Shown here in pieces: positions 27,181-36,470 of a stretch of 39,314 bases of DNA. Below the pieces are notes generated by a model. That model saw only the letters and a program-made list of their open reading frames with translations, had not been told where the DNA came from and did not search any database. Source of the stretch: an uncultured Rhodospirillaceae bacterium (GTDB lineage: Bacteria; Pseudomonadota; Alphaproteobacteria; MPNO01; UBA2964); the NCBI GenBank assembly GCA_913052165.1, contig CAJXEC010000009.1:1-39314 (forward strand), written 5' to 3'. Numbering within the stretch: the stretch's first letter is position 1; the number at the start of each line of letters is the position of its first letter. Both the position numbers and the translations under genes were made by a program.

Positions 27181-27898
27181 CTATGATCTCCGTCAGCCAG
27201 CCCTTCTTTGCCGCGCTCTCATCAACATAATAAATACTCGCATTGGCGAGATATTTTGAGTCAATTACGTTATCCTGATCAATAAATTCTGGTCTCGCAA
27301 TTCCGACAACCCGCATATACTCAGTTCCAGAGGATAACGTCAGTTTTTTCTGACCTACTAATTTAAGATTGCCGTTCTCAAAACGTTTCACAATGATGGT
27401 CGCCAATTCCCCAGACAGCGTATTTGCCAGCTCAGACGTGCCAGATCCCTGAAAAGAGCGATCTCCTGTCATACCGTCGAGGAGGTTTAAAGTTCGCGCA
27501 CCTTTTCGAATAAATGAGGGAATATTTGCAGCGCCGTTGCCTTCTGCAGACATATTGGGAATGCCTGCGGCCAAACTTGACTTTTTTGCTGATGTGGAGG
27601 TGTTGTTTTTGGTAGCCGAATTAGACTCATTCAGTTTTACCCGGATGATATCTCCGACTTTATACAATTGAGAGCCTGTGCCTACCAACAGTCCAGTCTT
27701 CTGAGACCGACCTGAAAAAATCGCGCCTGTGGGTGATCTTTGATCCATGTTATTGGCAGCAGGCGAGGCGAGAAGATTATCGATTTTGGGTTCAAATTTC
27801 TTTCCAGCCTGCCTTTCAACGTAGGAACTGCATGAAGCCAAGCATATCGAAAGTGCAAGGATTACACAGGACCGGCTGATATAGAGAGAAACACTCAT
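27161..27898 (-). CDS. flgH: Flagellar L-ring lipoprotein FlgH
   Basis: Lipobox LASC (ILALSICLASCSSY); YKVGDIIRVKLNESNSATK, NGNLKLVGQKKLTLSSGTEYMRVVGIARPEFI; 20-nt overlap with flgI. Confidence 0.95.
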   Translation of the reverse strand: MSVSLYISRSCVILALSICLASCSSYVERQAGKKFEPKIDNLLASPAANNMDQRSPTGAIFSGRSQKTGLLVGTGSQLYKVGDIIRVKLNESNSATKNNTSTSAKKSSLAAGIPNMSAEGNGAANIPSFIRKGARTLNLLDGMTGDRSFQGSGTSELANTLSGELATIIVKRFENGNLKLVGQKKLTLSSGTEYMRVVGIARPEFIDQDNVIDSKYLANASIYYVDESAAKKGWLTEIIDEFSPI

Positions 27899-27899
27899 T

Positions 27900-28688
27900 T
27901 TACAAATTCTGATTGATGTATCTTAACATTTCATCGGTCGCGGTTATGGCCTTTGAGCTGACTTCATAGGCCCTCTGGGTCTCGATCATATTTACAAGTT
28001 CCTGAACGACCTTGACATTAGAGTTTTCCAATGAACCCTGAACTAATTTCCCAGAACCATTCTCCATTGGGTTATTCAGGGTAGCCGTTCCACTTACATT
28101 TGTTTCCTTGAGAAAGTTGCTGCCTATTGGGGCGAGGCCAGTGGGATTTATAAATGTTGCTAATTGGATCTGCCCGACATTTGTTGGAGCATTTTGTCCT
28201 GGTAAATTAACACTTACCGCACCATTCCCACCTATAGAGATATTCGTAACATTTGGCGGTATTGTAATTTGTGGCTGCAGCACAAACCCATCCGCGGTAC
28301 AAAGGATTCCCTCTCCATTTCGAGAGAACGAACCGTCCCTAGAGTATCCAAATTGTCCGTCTGGCAAAATAATCTGGAAGAACCCACCGCCTGAGATTGC
28401 CAGATCTAGAGCATTATCTGTTTGCGCAATGGACCCTTGAGAAAACATCTTTTCTGTGGAAACAATCCGCACGCCGGTTCCAACATTGAGCCCACTCGTT
28501 GCCTCGGTGCCTTCAGAGGTCTGCGCACCCGCCAATTTTTTTACCTGATAGACCAACGTTTCGAAATTTACCCTATCTTTTTTGAAACCTGTTGTGTTCA
28601 CATTAGCTAGGTTGTTTGCGATTACCTGCATTTTTAGCTGTTGAGCTTCCACTCCGGTTTTAGCGACATGCATTGCTGCGTTTGACAT
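27900..28688 (-). CDS. flgG: Flagellar distal rod protein FlgG
   Basis: MHVAKTGVEAQQLKMQVIANNLANVNTTGFKKDRVNFETLVYQ...; C-term GSLENSNVKVVQELVNMIETQRAYEVSSKAITATDEMLRYINQNL. Start at MSNAAM (28688); the longer ORF start at 28748 runs through a sigma54 promoter. Confidence 0.96.
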   Translation of the reverse strand: MSNAAMHVAKTGVEAQQLKMQVIANNLANVNTTGFKKDRVNFETLVYQVKKLAGAQTSEGTEATSGLNVGTGVRIVSTEKMFSQGSIAQTDNALDLAISGGGFFQIILPDGQFGYSRDGSFSRNGEGILCTADGFVLQPQITIPPNVTNISIGGNGAVSVNLPGQNAPTNVGQIQLATFINPTGLAPIGSNFLKETNVSGTATLNNPMENGSGKLVQGSLENSNVKVVQELVNMIETQRAYEVSSKAITATDEMLRYINQNL

Positions 28689-28731
28689 TAGACGAGTCCG
28701 TCCTTGAATAGTTATATCTTTTGCATTCCCT

Positions 28732-28747
28732 TGCATATTCCATGCCA
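28732..28747 (-). promoter_or_regulatory. Candidate sigma54 (-24/-12) promoter for the flgG-H-I-J-K-L operon
   Basis: Minus-strand TGGCATGGAATATGCA (28747 to 28732): canonical GG/GC spacing, ~44 nt upstream of the flgG ATG at 28688. Confidence 0.75.
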
Positions 28748-29124
28748 ATAATTCAAAGAGATACTGATCATGGAAATAATCAAGAGACCGCAGTAGTTGT
28801 ATTTTTTGGGGCAGCCTATCGAGGCAAGTCTACCTCCTGCTCCTCGTGCTCCTTTAATAAGATCGATAGAACATGATCAATCAACGAGGCATTAAACTTC
28901 GCGAAGTAAGGCTTTCAGATTTTTGGCAGATTAACCCTGCGACACGCTAGGACCAACTATGCCCGACCAGGAGAAAATGATGGGTTCCACTCTTAATATT
29001 GGTCCTGGTTTTCGTTTTTTACAAAGACATATTTCCACATTTAACCCAGTGGATACCGACCTCCGCTACTTTCCGAAAAATGCCAGGGTATCGAAGCCCC
29101 CCCCGGGAAAACAACTGCTCTATT

Positions 29125-30003
29125 CTAAATCTCGGGACTTTGGAACCTCTTATATCTTGCGTAAAAGATAAAACCAAACGCAGAAATAAACATTAACAAG
29201 CTATAAATTGCGGCTGGAATGAGAGTTGTTCCGCCGCCAAAGAATAGAATTGATAGAGTGATGGCTAGTGTACCGTTCTGCAACCCACACTCGATAGATA
29301 TAGCCCTACTCTGCCTCTCACCAGAGCCGAAAATTTTTGCTACCCAGAAGGCCAGTATCATCATACCAACATTTAAACTAAGAGTGAGCATCCCCGCCTG
29401 AGAAAAATACTCCACTATTTTTGATCGCTCTTGGAAAATTGCACCGGCTAATATAACAAAAAAAAGAATTACGGATAACGATTTAGCTCTCACCACTAGC
29501 TTTGCCGCAAATGTTCTAAAAAAAACATTAATCATTAGGCCTGCTATAACCGGTACCGTAATAATACTGAAAATACTGAGGGCGGTTTTGTGAATAGAAA
29601 CGGCTCCAAGTTGCCCATTCATAAAAAAATTGTATGAAAAAGCCAGTATAGCTGGGACTGTAAAAATCGATAACAAACTTGCGGTAGCTGTCAAAGATAT
29701 TGAGAGTGCAACGTCTCCTCTAGCGAGGGCTGTAAGGAGATTTGAAGTTGCGCCGCCAGGCGCGGCGGCAATTATCATCAACCCGACAGCCAGCTCCGGT
29801 TCTGCTTCCCAAAAGTAGACCAGTGTAAAACCAAAGAATGGCAGAAGTACCATTTGCAACACCGTGCCGATCAAAAAGTCTCTTGGTGACCTTATTACTT
29901 TAGTGAAGTCATCTACAGTAAGGCCCAAACCCAGAGAGAACATAATAAAGGCCAGAGCCGAGGGTAAAAAAATTTCTGTGACTAATCCCATCGAAAAACC
30001 AAC
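29125..30003 (-). CDS. Bile acid:sodium symporter (BASS/SBF) family transporter
   Basis: Polytopic membrane protein; IFLPSALAFIMFSLGLGLTVDDF, MIIAAAPGGATSNLLTALARGDVALSISLTA, SIECGLQNGTLAITL are SBF-family motifs. MGLVTE start (30003) preferred over 30057. Confidence 0.9.
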   Translation of the reverse strand, partial: VGFSMGLVTEIFLPSALAFIMFSLGLGLTVDDFTKVIRSPRDFLIGTVLQMVLLPFFGFTLVYFWEAEPELAVGLMIIAAAPGGATSNLLTALARGDVALSISLTATASLLSIFTVPAILAFSYNFFMNGQLGAVSIHKTALSIFSIITVPVIAGLMINVFFRTFAAKLVVRAKSLSVILFFVILAGAIFQERSKIVEYFSQAGMLTLSLNVGMMILAFWVAKIFGSGERQSRAISIECGLQNGTLAITLSILFFGGGTTLIPAAIYSLLMFISAFGFIFYARYKRFQSPEI

Positions 30004-30256
30004 AAAATAACACCTCAAAACAACATTAGAATAATTTTTTATAGGCTTCCTGAGCAAGTTTTAAATCGAAGACAAATAAGACCCTGGTAATCTTTTGTTG
30101 AGGGTTATGCTCGGACCAGCCAGCTATTCAAGATCCGCTCGACAGCCTCCGGCGCAACCGCTTAGTTTTGGAGAACAACTTTGTAACGACTTGATTGGTT
30201 CACATCGAGGACCAAACCGATCTGACTGATCCGAAGCTTTTCGGACTATCCAGGCA

Positions 30257-30568
30257 TCATAGTTCTGTCGTGATACCTTCCTTTTCGTACTGATAGGAAC
30301 AAACACTAAAAAATGTTCTTGACTGGAACAGCATGGTTGCCTTGAGTGTCTCAAGTGTTTCATCGACTTTATTTTTGATAAGCTCAAGACTATCTTTTTT
30401 CTGAAACTTTACAGTCGTAGTAATTTCTCCATTCTGACCGATAAACGTATTTATCCCCGTTATCCCATCGATCGATAGAAATTCGTTGAGTGAATTATTA
30501 ATATAACTATTTGCTATTTTTGCATGATCAAATTTTTGAAATTTTAAATCAACGACGTAGGACAGCAT
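30257..30568 (-). CDS. Small hypothetical protein (possible ferredoxin-like alpha/beta fold)
   Basis: 103-aa ORF starting 8 nt after the GAF gene stop; no recognised motif. Confidence 0.55.
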   Translation of the reverse strand: MLSYVVDLKFQKFDHAKIANSYINNSLNEFLSIDGITGINTFIGQNGEITTTVKFQKKDSLELIKNKVDETLETLKATMLFQSRTFFSVCSYQYEKEGITTEL

Positions 30569-30576
30569 ATTATTTC

Positions 30577-31410
30577 TCAGCTCTCTGCGAAAATGTTTTC
30601 TATATAATTTTCGTCTACTTTAAAGATTTTTCTCGGCTCAAAAATATTCTTGAACTTACTAAGTACCGAGACGAATTCATCGCTTAAATGGACCTCATCA
30701 TCATCGACTCGTATAAATCCAAGTCGCAAAAGTTCTTTTTCTATGTCCGTGTTCAAACCTTTTAGTTGTGACTTGTGGGCATACTTTAGCCCTAATAATA
30801 AGTCGTCTGCAGAGAGGTTCCCTAGATTCTTTCTGCATGCGCCTAGCATATCGACAAAAAAGTCTAGATCTGAAGCATTTTTCTCACGTGCGAATTCCAA
30901 TTGAAATACAACGCGCCTCGCTAGTTTTTGGATCGCTGGGATAAGAGCTGTATCGATATCGCGCGGCTTGAAATCCATCAGGCAAAGGGTCCCCAAAACA
31001 TTGCCTCGCTTTGAAACAAGAGGGAACCCAGCATAGAATCGTAAATACGGATCTTCCGTAACGATCGGGTGTTCTGAAAAAATAGGATCTTTTTCCAGGT
31101 TTTTTATAATCGTTGGTTCTCGGCTTAAAAGAGCATATTGGCAAATCGATTGATCCCGAGGAATTTCTCTAAATTGGTCAAATACCTCTGTTGGAAGACC
31201 TAAGCCACAAAGTGACCATTGAGATGATTGATCCAAGAGGTTGATAAAAGACATAGGACAATCTGTGAGTTCTGCCGCTAGCGAGACGTAATCTAAATAA
31301 ACAGTTGTCTGATCAACTCTCATCACACCTAAGGATGAGACATCTGCTGCTCTTTCTATTTCTGAATTGGGAAATGGTGCTGGTTTAAAGGGCATACCCG
31401 TTCTCTTCAC
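30577..31410 (-). CDS. GAF-domain protein with uncharacterised C-terminal extension
   Basis: GAF-type sequence: TDCPMSFINLLDQSSQWSLCGLGLP...SICQYALLSREPTIIKNLEKDPIF...LRFYAGFPLVSKRGNVLGTLCLMDFKPR. Confidence 0.85.
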   Translation of the reverse strand: MKRTGMPFKPAPFPNSEIERAADVSSLGVMRVDQTTVYLDYVSLAAELTDCPMSFINLLDQSSQWSLCGLGLPTEVFDQFREIPRDQSICQYALLSREPTIIKNLEKDPIFSEHPIVTEDPYLRFYAGFPLVSKRGNVLGTLCLMDFKPRDIDTALIPAIQKLARRVVFQLEFAREKNASDLDFFVDMLGACRKNLGNLSADDLLLGLKYAHKSQLKGLNTDIEKELLRLGFIRVDDDEVHLSDEFVSVLSKFKNIFEPRKIFKVDENYIENIFAES

Positions 31411-31633
31411 TTTAAAATGGAACTCACGACCGACAGATTTACTTTGTACACCTTTTCTTCCACCGTGCCACGTTAGAATCGAGCTGAGTTCTTGGATTAC
31501 TACGTCATAGATATCGCAATCTAGATTGCCTGGATATGCGTCGCTGTGTTTAAGCTATTTTCAGCAATGAGTATAGGCAAAAGCTAACCATTTAAAGTTC
31601 AAAAGAGCCTAATTTTTCTATTTGAAAGAATAA

Positions 31634-32008
31634 TTAGTTGAGATCGATTTGATGCTCTTTAAGGTGATCTAGACTAGTATACTTCAGAGTTTTTTGGTTG
31701 GTTGCAGCCAGCTTCACACGAGGAGCGCAGCCAGCAAGCCTAGCCTCCTCCCAACGCATTGCACACAAGCACCAGTGATCCCCTTCCTTCAAACCCCCAA
31801 AGCCAAATTCAGGTCTGGGCGTCACTAAATCGTTTCCTTTGCTTCGAGAAAATTCGAGGAATTTCTTATCAACGACTGCACAAACAGTATGAGAGCCAAA
31901 ATCATTCGTATCAGTGTTACAGCAACCATCTCGATAGTATCCCGTTATCGGATCTTTCCCGCAAATTTCTATATCTGTTCCCAGAACATTTTTTTGTACT
32001 TCCGGCAT
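31634..32008 (-). CDS. DUF2237 family protein
   Basis: NVLGTDIEICGKDPITGYYRDGCCNTDTNDFGSHTVCAVVDKKFLEFSRSKGNDLVTPRPEFGFGGLKEGDHWCLCAMRWEEA: highly characteristic of DUF2237. Confidence 0.93.
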   Translation of the reverse strand: MPEVQKNVLGTDIEICGKDPITGYYRDGCCNTDTNDFGSHTVCAVVDKKFLEFSRSKGNDLVTPRPEFGFGGLKEGDHWCLCAMRWEEARLAGCAPRVKLAATNQKTLKYTSLDHLKEHQIDLN

Positions 32009-32098
32009 TTCGCGTTTTCTCCTAATGGCAAACCGTCAACCTGTGAATAAGCAGTCGAACCATAAATTTTAGCCCAAAAATCAGTTTTTTTGCTAGTA

Positions 32099-32425
32099 TT
32101 AAGTCTGGTTATTCTCATGAAACAAAGAGAGGGCTGTATCCCAACAAGGGACTTTATTTGTCTCGTATCCGAAAACCGAACCTTGACCAATGTTTGGCAT
32201 AAGGTCCATCGCCATACGATGAATCTCCGAGTTTCTAAATTGCAACATAGCTTCCTTATTTTTCCATACAGTAAGCGTATATTTATACCCATGATCAGAC
32301 TTAACTTCGCAAAACACGATATCTTTCGCATTTCGCGCGAAGTTTAATACCCGAAGTGACAAGGCCCAAAACCTTAGCCAACCGAGGAAACCTCTAATTT
32401 TTAAACGTGTAATCGAAACGTGCAT
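32099..32425 (-). CDS. Small alpha/beta-barrel, monooxygenase-like (DUF3291/ABM-type) protein
   Basis: MHVSITRLKIRGFLGWLRF...YTLTVWKNKEAMLQFRNSEIHRMAM; the TLTxWxxxxAMxxFRNSxxHRxAM pattern is seen in ABM-like proteins. Confidence 0.65.
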   Translation of the reverse strand: MHVSITRLKIRGFLGWLRFWALSLRVLNFARNAKDIVFCEVKSDHGYKYTLTVWKNKEAMLQFRNSEIHRMAMDLMPNIGQGSVFGYETNKVPCWDTALSLFHENNQT

Positions 32426-32880
32426 TTGAAACCTTTTCTACCGACGAACTTACATCGTGTTGTAAACTGTTTTTGCCTGAAGCCCAGAATATTTTGTTAC
32501 AGCCGAATTGCGACAACGAATTTAATCAGAAGCACCTGATGTAAACTACTGAAATTAGGCAGATGTCTGAATGCCCAAACCCTTTCATCATATCTAAACT
32601 TTTGAGCAAAGATAGGCTCGGTCTGCCCTCTCCAAGATCACAGTTCAAAAATTAAATAAAAACGTAATCCTAATAAAAGTTTGATCGGAACTTCGCTCTA
32701 GGTCAAATGCTGACTTGGTTAAAAAACGCAAAGTGCATTCCGAAAAAACTAAAAATTTTGATGTAAAAAAAGTTTTCTTGAATATCTTTTTTGAAATTTG
32801 TTGGAGGGCTATCTTTTTTTTGGAAATGAGCTCTGTGATCTTTATATTAGAAATTAACGTAAGAAGCAGCGGAGGTAAGC

Positions 32881-33378
32881 ATGTTTGAAAAGTTAAAGAC
32901 TGCGATCAACTCAGATAACGACGTAAGCCAGAAACTTCATTGGACAACGGTTGCCAGCGAAAAGTTGTTGCTTGCGGTAATCGGCGCCTTGACCATGGGT
33001 GCCGCGGGGATAGAACTAGTCGGAATGTGGAACCGGAAAGAGATACTTCTCACGGATTTATTTTTATTTTTTATATATGCAGAAATCGTTGGCATGATAG
33101 GAGTTTTTTATGTAAGTCGGCGAATTCCGGTGACCTTACCCATTATTATAGCGATTACGGCACTCTGCAGAGTGTTAATCTCCCAATCTAAAGAAATTGA
33201 GCCGCTCATACTCTTCGGTGCTTCGGGGTCCATCCTCATATTAGCCATTGCTGCCTACATAATGAGTTTAAAAGACAAACTTAGCTTGGAGAAAATTTCC
33301 AAAAGAGGACAACCAGAAGCCCAATCAAATCTTGACGAAGAAGCCGACTCAGAAAAGACACTTCGGCTTCGGGCATAA
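32881..33378 (+). CDS. PsiE family (phosphate-starvation-inducible) membrane protein
   Basis: TM protein with LTDLFLFFIYAEIVGMIGVFYVSRRIPVTLPIIIAITALCRVLI, typical of the PsiE family. Confidence 0.85.
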   Translation: MFEKLKTAINSDNDVSQKLHWTTVASEKLLLAVIGALTMGAAGIELVGMWNRKEILLTDLFLFFIYAEIVGMIGVFYVSRRIPVTLPIIIAITALCRVLISQSKEIEPLILFGASGSILILAIAAYIMSLKDKLSLEKISKRGQPEAQSNLDEEADSEKTLRLRA

Positions 33379-33607
33379 AGCATCAACATGATGCGTCTTG
33401 TTACCCTTCCCAGGAGTTCTTGCAAACGATATCACAGTCTGGTTCGATCTTGTCTCATTACTGAAACCATTTGCGTATCCACGGAGACACGCCAAAATTT
33501 GTTCAGTAAGTAAACTCGCTCTTGCTAGTTTTGCTCTCATTTCCTTGACGAGGGTTAGAGCCGCGCCATACCGTAATGAGAGGTTATATTGGCATTAACC
33601 CTATGAA

Positions 33608-33652
33608 TGGACGCCTTTCATTGAAACAAACATCAGCCTGTATAGGCGTCCA
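33608..33652. repeat. Perfect 9-bp inverted repeat (TGGACGCCT ... AGGCGTCCA) in intergenic DNA
   Basis: Arms 33608-33616 and 33644-33652, 27-nt loop, between the psiE-like and DUF4149-like genes. Confidence 0.8.
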
Positions 33653-33735
33653 AAAGGTCGGTCATTTCGTAATAGTCTAAAGCGAGAATCGCACATAAAC
33701 ACGCTGGTTTTTCTTCACAAAATGGAAGCTATATT

Positions 33736-34125
33736 ATGGAATTTGTGGCCCTTCTTCTGAGTAGCCTTTTGTTTGGCGGCATGACGCTGTATTCGTTTGG
33801 ATTCGCAGCTTTTGTATTTTCTGCACTTCCACCTGACCTCTCTGGGAACACAATTCGGCAGGCGTTCCCACATTTCTATATTTTCGTGCTCGCGACGTCG
33901 GCTATTTCGGCGACGTTGCTCTACTTTTTAGACCCCGTTGCCGCGGCGGTAATGGTCATTATTTCGGTGACAACCATTCCAACAAGACAGATTTTGATGC
34001 CTGCAATCAACAAAGCATCTGATAGTGGGGCTCGTCGAAGATTCAAAATCTTGCACAGTCTCTCCGTTTTGATCACATTGAGCCAGATCATCGGCTCCGG
34101 ATACGTTTTAACAAGGTTCGTCTGA
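33736..34125 (+). CDS. DUF4149-like small membrane protein
   Basis: 129 aa, four TM segments; LFGGMTLYSFGFAAFVFSALP...FPHFYIFVLATSAISATLLYFLDP. Confidence 0.65.
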   Translation: MEFVALLLSSLLFGGMTLYSFGFAAFVFSALPPDLSGNTIRQAFPHFYIFVLATSAISATLLYFLDPVAAAVMVIISVTTIPTRQILMPAINKASDSGARRRFKILHSLSVLITLSQIIGSGYVLTRFV

Positions 34126-34329
34126 CTGCCTCCTGCGCATTATTAGATCCCACCTCGAGCATCACACGGGTGAGAATAAACTATAAATTATCTGGTGGTT
34201 CGCCGACCAACTGATGGAGCCGAAGACACTGTCTCGACTCTTCGGATGGTGACTGTTCTAACTTGGCTTTATTAGTTCAAAACAAATCGTCTCGGGAGGG
34301 TTCGAACAGGGCAAAAGTAACCGCAGGAA

Positions 34330-34941
34330 TTAAATTCTAATTGGTGGTAGTGATGCGACAGCAACCGCTGACTTTTCCAAGCGACGGAACCAATCCGACA
34401 AACCTGGACGGCTAATGCGCCAATCAAAATCCCGAACTCTGCGTTCTAGATCTAGAGCGCAAAATAAAAGCAATTGGGGCTTGTTCCAGTCACCCTCAAA
34501 CACTGCGTCTCGGATGTTATTTTCGAAATAATCAGCGAGCCTTTTGGCACGATTGCGTTCATGTTCGATTACCTCGCTTGATTGATCGGCGACTGGGCGT
34601 TTGATTTCTCGCGCCCAGACTGATACTCCGTCCAACATACTTCGGGCAGTGGCTTCAAACATGCGGAACTGCCAATATCCCTCACCATCCGGTGCGCCGT
34701 ACTTCCGAGGCAGGGCAAGCGCATCAAAATATTCGACGATTAGATCGGTATCTTCCATGCCACTTCCGTCACCCAGCATGAGAAAAGGAATTCGCCCTGA
34801 CGGATTAATCTTCAATATTGGATCACCTTGTTGCCGGGTCCGGGTCCAAACCAATTCTATTCGATCTGCCAGACCTTTGTCATGCATCGCAATCATAGCA
34901 AGCCTAGAATAAGGGGATGTGGGTGTGACATATAGTTTCAT
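34330..34941 (-). CDS. Glutathione S-transferase family protein
   Basis: MKLYVTPTSPYSRLAMIAMHDKGL...NPSGRIPFLMLGDGSGMEDTDLIVEYFDAL: GST N-terminal thioredoxin fold. MKLYV start (34941) preferred over 34971. Confidence 0.9.
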   Translation of the reverse strand: MKLYVTPTSPYSRLAMIAMHDKGLADRIELVWTRTRQQGDPILKINPSGRIPFLMLGDGSGMEDTDLIVEYFDALALPRKYGAPDGEGYWQFRMFEATARSMLDGVSVWAREIKRPVADQSSEVIEHERNRAKRLADYFENNIRDAVFEGDWNKPQLLLFCALDLERRVRDFDWRISRPGLSDWFRRLEKSAVAVASLPPIRI

Positions 34942-35078
34942 ATACACTCTCAATGTTGGAGTTCGTGTCAATCAACTGGGATCTGCAACCCACTACTTAC
35001 AAATTGGAAAAAAGGGATAACAAAAGAAGAACTCCTTAGACCAAATCATTCTGTGCATGGGTTGGAGAGAAAAAAGGC

Positions 35079-36227
35079 TCAGTGTGGCTGCCAGTTTATT
35101 CGCAAATCGTAAATTCTATTGGCATTATCAAACATTATCTCTCTTTGGATATCTGGATCTAAACCTGCAATAACCTCCCTCGCCCTTCTTATGGTTTCTT
35201 CGTAACTAATTCTTTTTGATCTTCTTATCTTAAAGTCCGCCCCAAACATAAACCTATCCGAATGCGATTTAATGATGTGTGCCCACCTTTTATGAAGCTT
35301 TAAATCAAAATCATTGATGATATTTAGATCATGAAACTTCCAATACATGCCCCACCCGCCATGCATGATCTTGAATTGGGTGAACACATTCTTGCAATAA
35401 TTAAATATCTCCCCCAATATTTTTGGCGGTAGCATCGCATTATGAGAAAGAACGAATTTTACGTTTTTATATGTGGCACAGGAGTTTTTATAAAACTTAA
35501 CTACCTCATCCTCCCTGTTGACTCCCCTCGGAGAGAAATTGGGCTCTATATGGATATGAACAACTTTTTTGTATTTATTGGCTATTTTTAACATGTCGAT
35601 AATATAACTATTATCAAGGTGCGACAGGATCTCTCCCTGCTGTCTGACTGACTTTCCCTTAGCAGGTACTTTCAGAGATTTATTGTAATGAATAACACCC
35701 GCCTCGCCAAAACCTAGACACAGACCTTTCTCTAATTTGTTTTTGTTCGAATTAAAATCCTGCTTCGCCAGTTCCATGTAACCCTTTGCCGCAAGCGCTA
35801 TAAAATCCGCCGGACAAAGAGCTGATACGGACTCAAAATGGCTAGCAAATGTTATTGGATCCTCCGGAGCATTCCTTTTCTTTATTGCCTTATAGCTGTT
35901 GGGTCTATTCGCCATAATGGTGTGCTTCACACCAGCAGTTTTTCTAATTTCCACCAGTTCTTTGCCTGTGGGAAGGTTTTCATGCCTTTCGTTTGTTTCA
36001 AATCCATATCTATGGGTATGATCCAGGACGTCAATAATTGGTCCTTGATATCTCTGTTTATACTCAAGCTCCGAAAAACCCTCTAACTTACTTGTTGTTC
36101 GAAGAATCTCGATTTCCGCTGGAGAAAATCCTTTTTCTGATGCCATCATAGAAAATTGATCAGCCATAACTGCTGGGCACATAAGAAAAAGACTTAAGAG
36201 GCAATACACCAGCCGTCTGGTTAGCAT
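35079..36227 (-). CDS. Exported amidohydrolase-like (TIM-barrel) protein
   Basis: Signal peptide MLTRRLVYCLLSLFLMCPAVMA; IIDVLDHTHRY (HxH), VVHIHIEPN, VKFVLSHNA, RFMFGADFKI, IMFDNANRIYDL consistent with the amidohydrolase_2 superfamily. Confidence 0.75.
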   Translation of the reverse strand: MLTRRLVYCLLSLFLMCPAVMADQFSMMASEKGFSPAEIEILRTTSKLEGFSELEYKQRYQGPIIDVLDHTHRYGFETNERHENLPTGKELVEIRKTAGVKHTIMANRPNSYKAIKKRNAPEDPITFASHFESVSALCPADFIALAAKGYMELAKQDFNSNKNKLEKGLCLGFGEAGVIHYNKSLKVPAKGKSVRQQGEILSHLDNSYIIDMLKIANKYKKVVHIHIEPNFSPRGVNREDEVVKFYKNSCATYKNVKFVLSHNAMLPPKILGEIFNYCKNVFTQFKIMHGGWGMYWKFHDLNIINDFDLKLHKRWAHIIKSHSDRFMFGADFKIRRSKRISYEETIRRAREVIAGLDPDIQREIMFDNANRIYDLRINWQPH

Positions 36228-36470
36228 TATCTGTTTAACTCCGCCAACGTTTCACTCCTTCAATTTGTCATTCCTACAAAAATTCTCAAATTTTTAGGAA
36301 TTTGAACTAAGCGTGACACGTTGCGTTTCTCCGAACACGTCACATATCACAAATTCCTCTAGATCCACAGGCGTGTATTCTATTTAATGTTAAATAGACA
36401 ATTTATTTTGAAGCACAGGGAAAATTCATAGACGAAGCTTGATACACTTTATGTCAGAGGAAGGAAAAAG

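Noticed and set aside
29097-29104. C8 tract in intergenic DNA
   Set aside because: Shorter than the flgK tract and not in a coding or obvious promoter context.
28959-29171. Small plus-strand ORFs (70 and 65 aa) between flgG and the BASS transporter
   Set aside because: Overlapping frames, no motif, partly antisense to the transporter 3' end; not supported.
30230-30245. Palindrome TCCGAA-GCTT-TTCGGA downstream of the 30257 ORF
   Set aside because: Could be a weak terminator but has no T-tract; too short to call.
31969-32331. 120-aa minus-strand ORF
   Set aside because: Overlaps two better-supported genes (DUF2237 and the ABM-like protein) in another frame.
34220-34245. Inverted repeat CCGAAGA-N12-TCTTCGG between convergent genes
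   Set aside because: Plausible bidirectional terminator stem, but no U-tract on either strand; not called.
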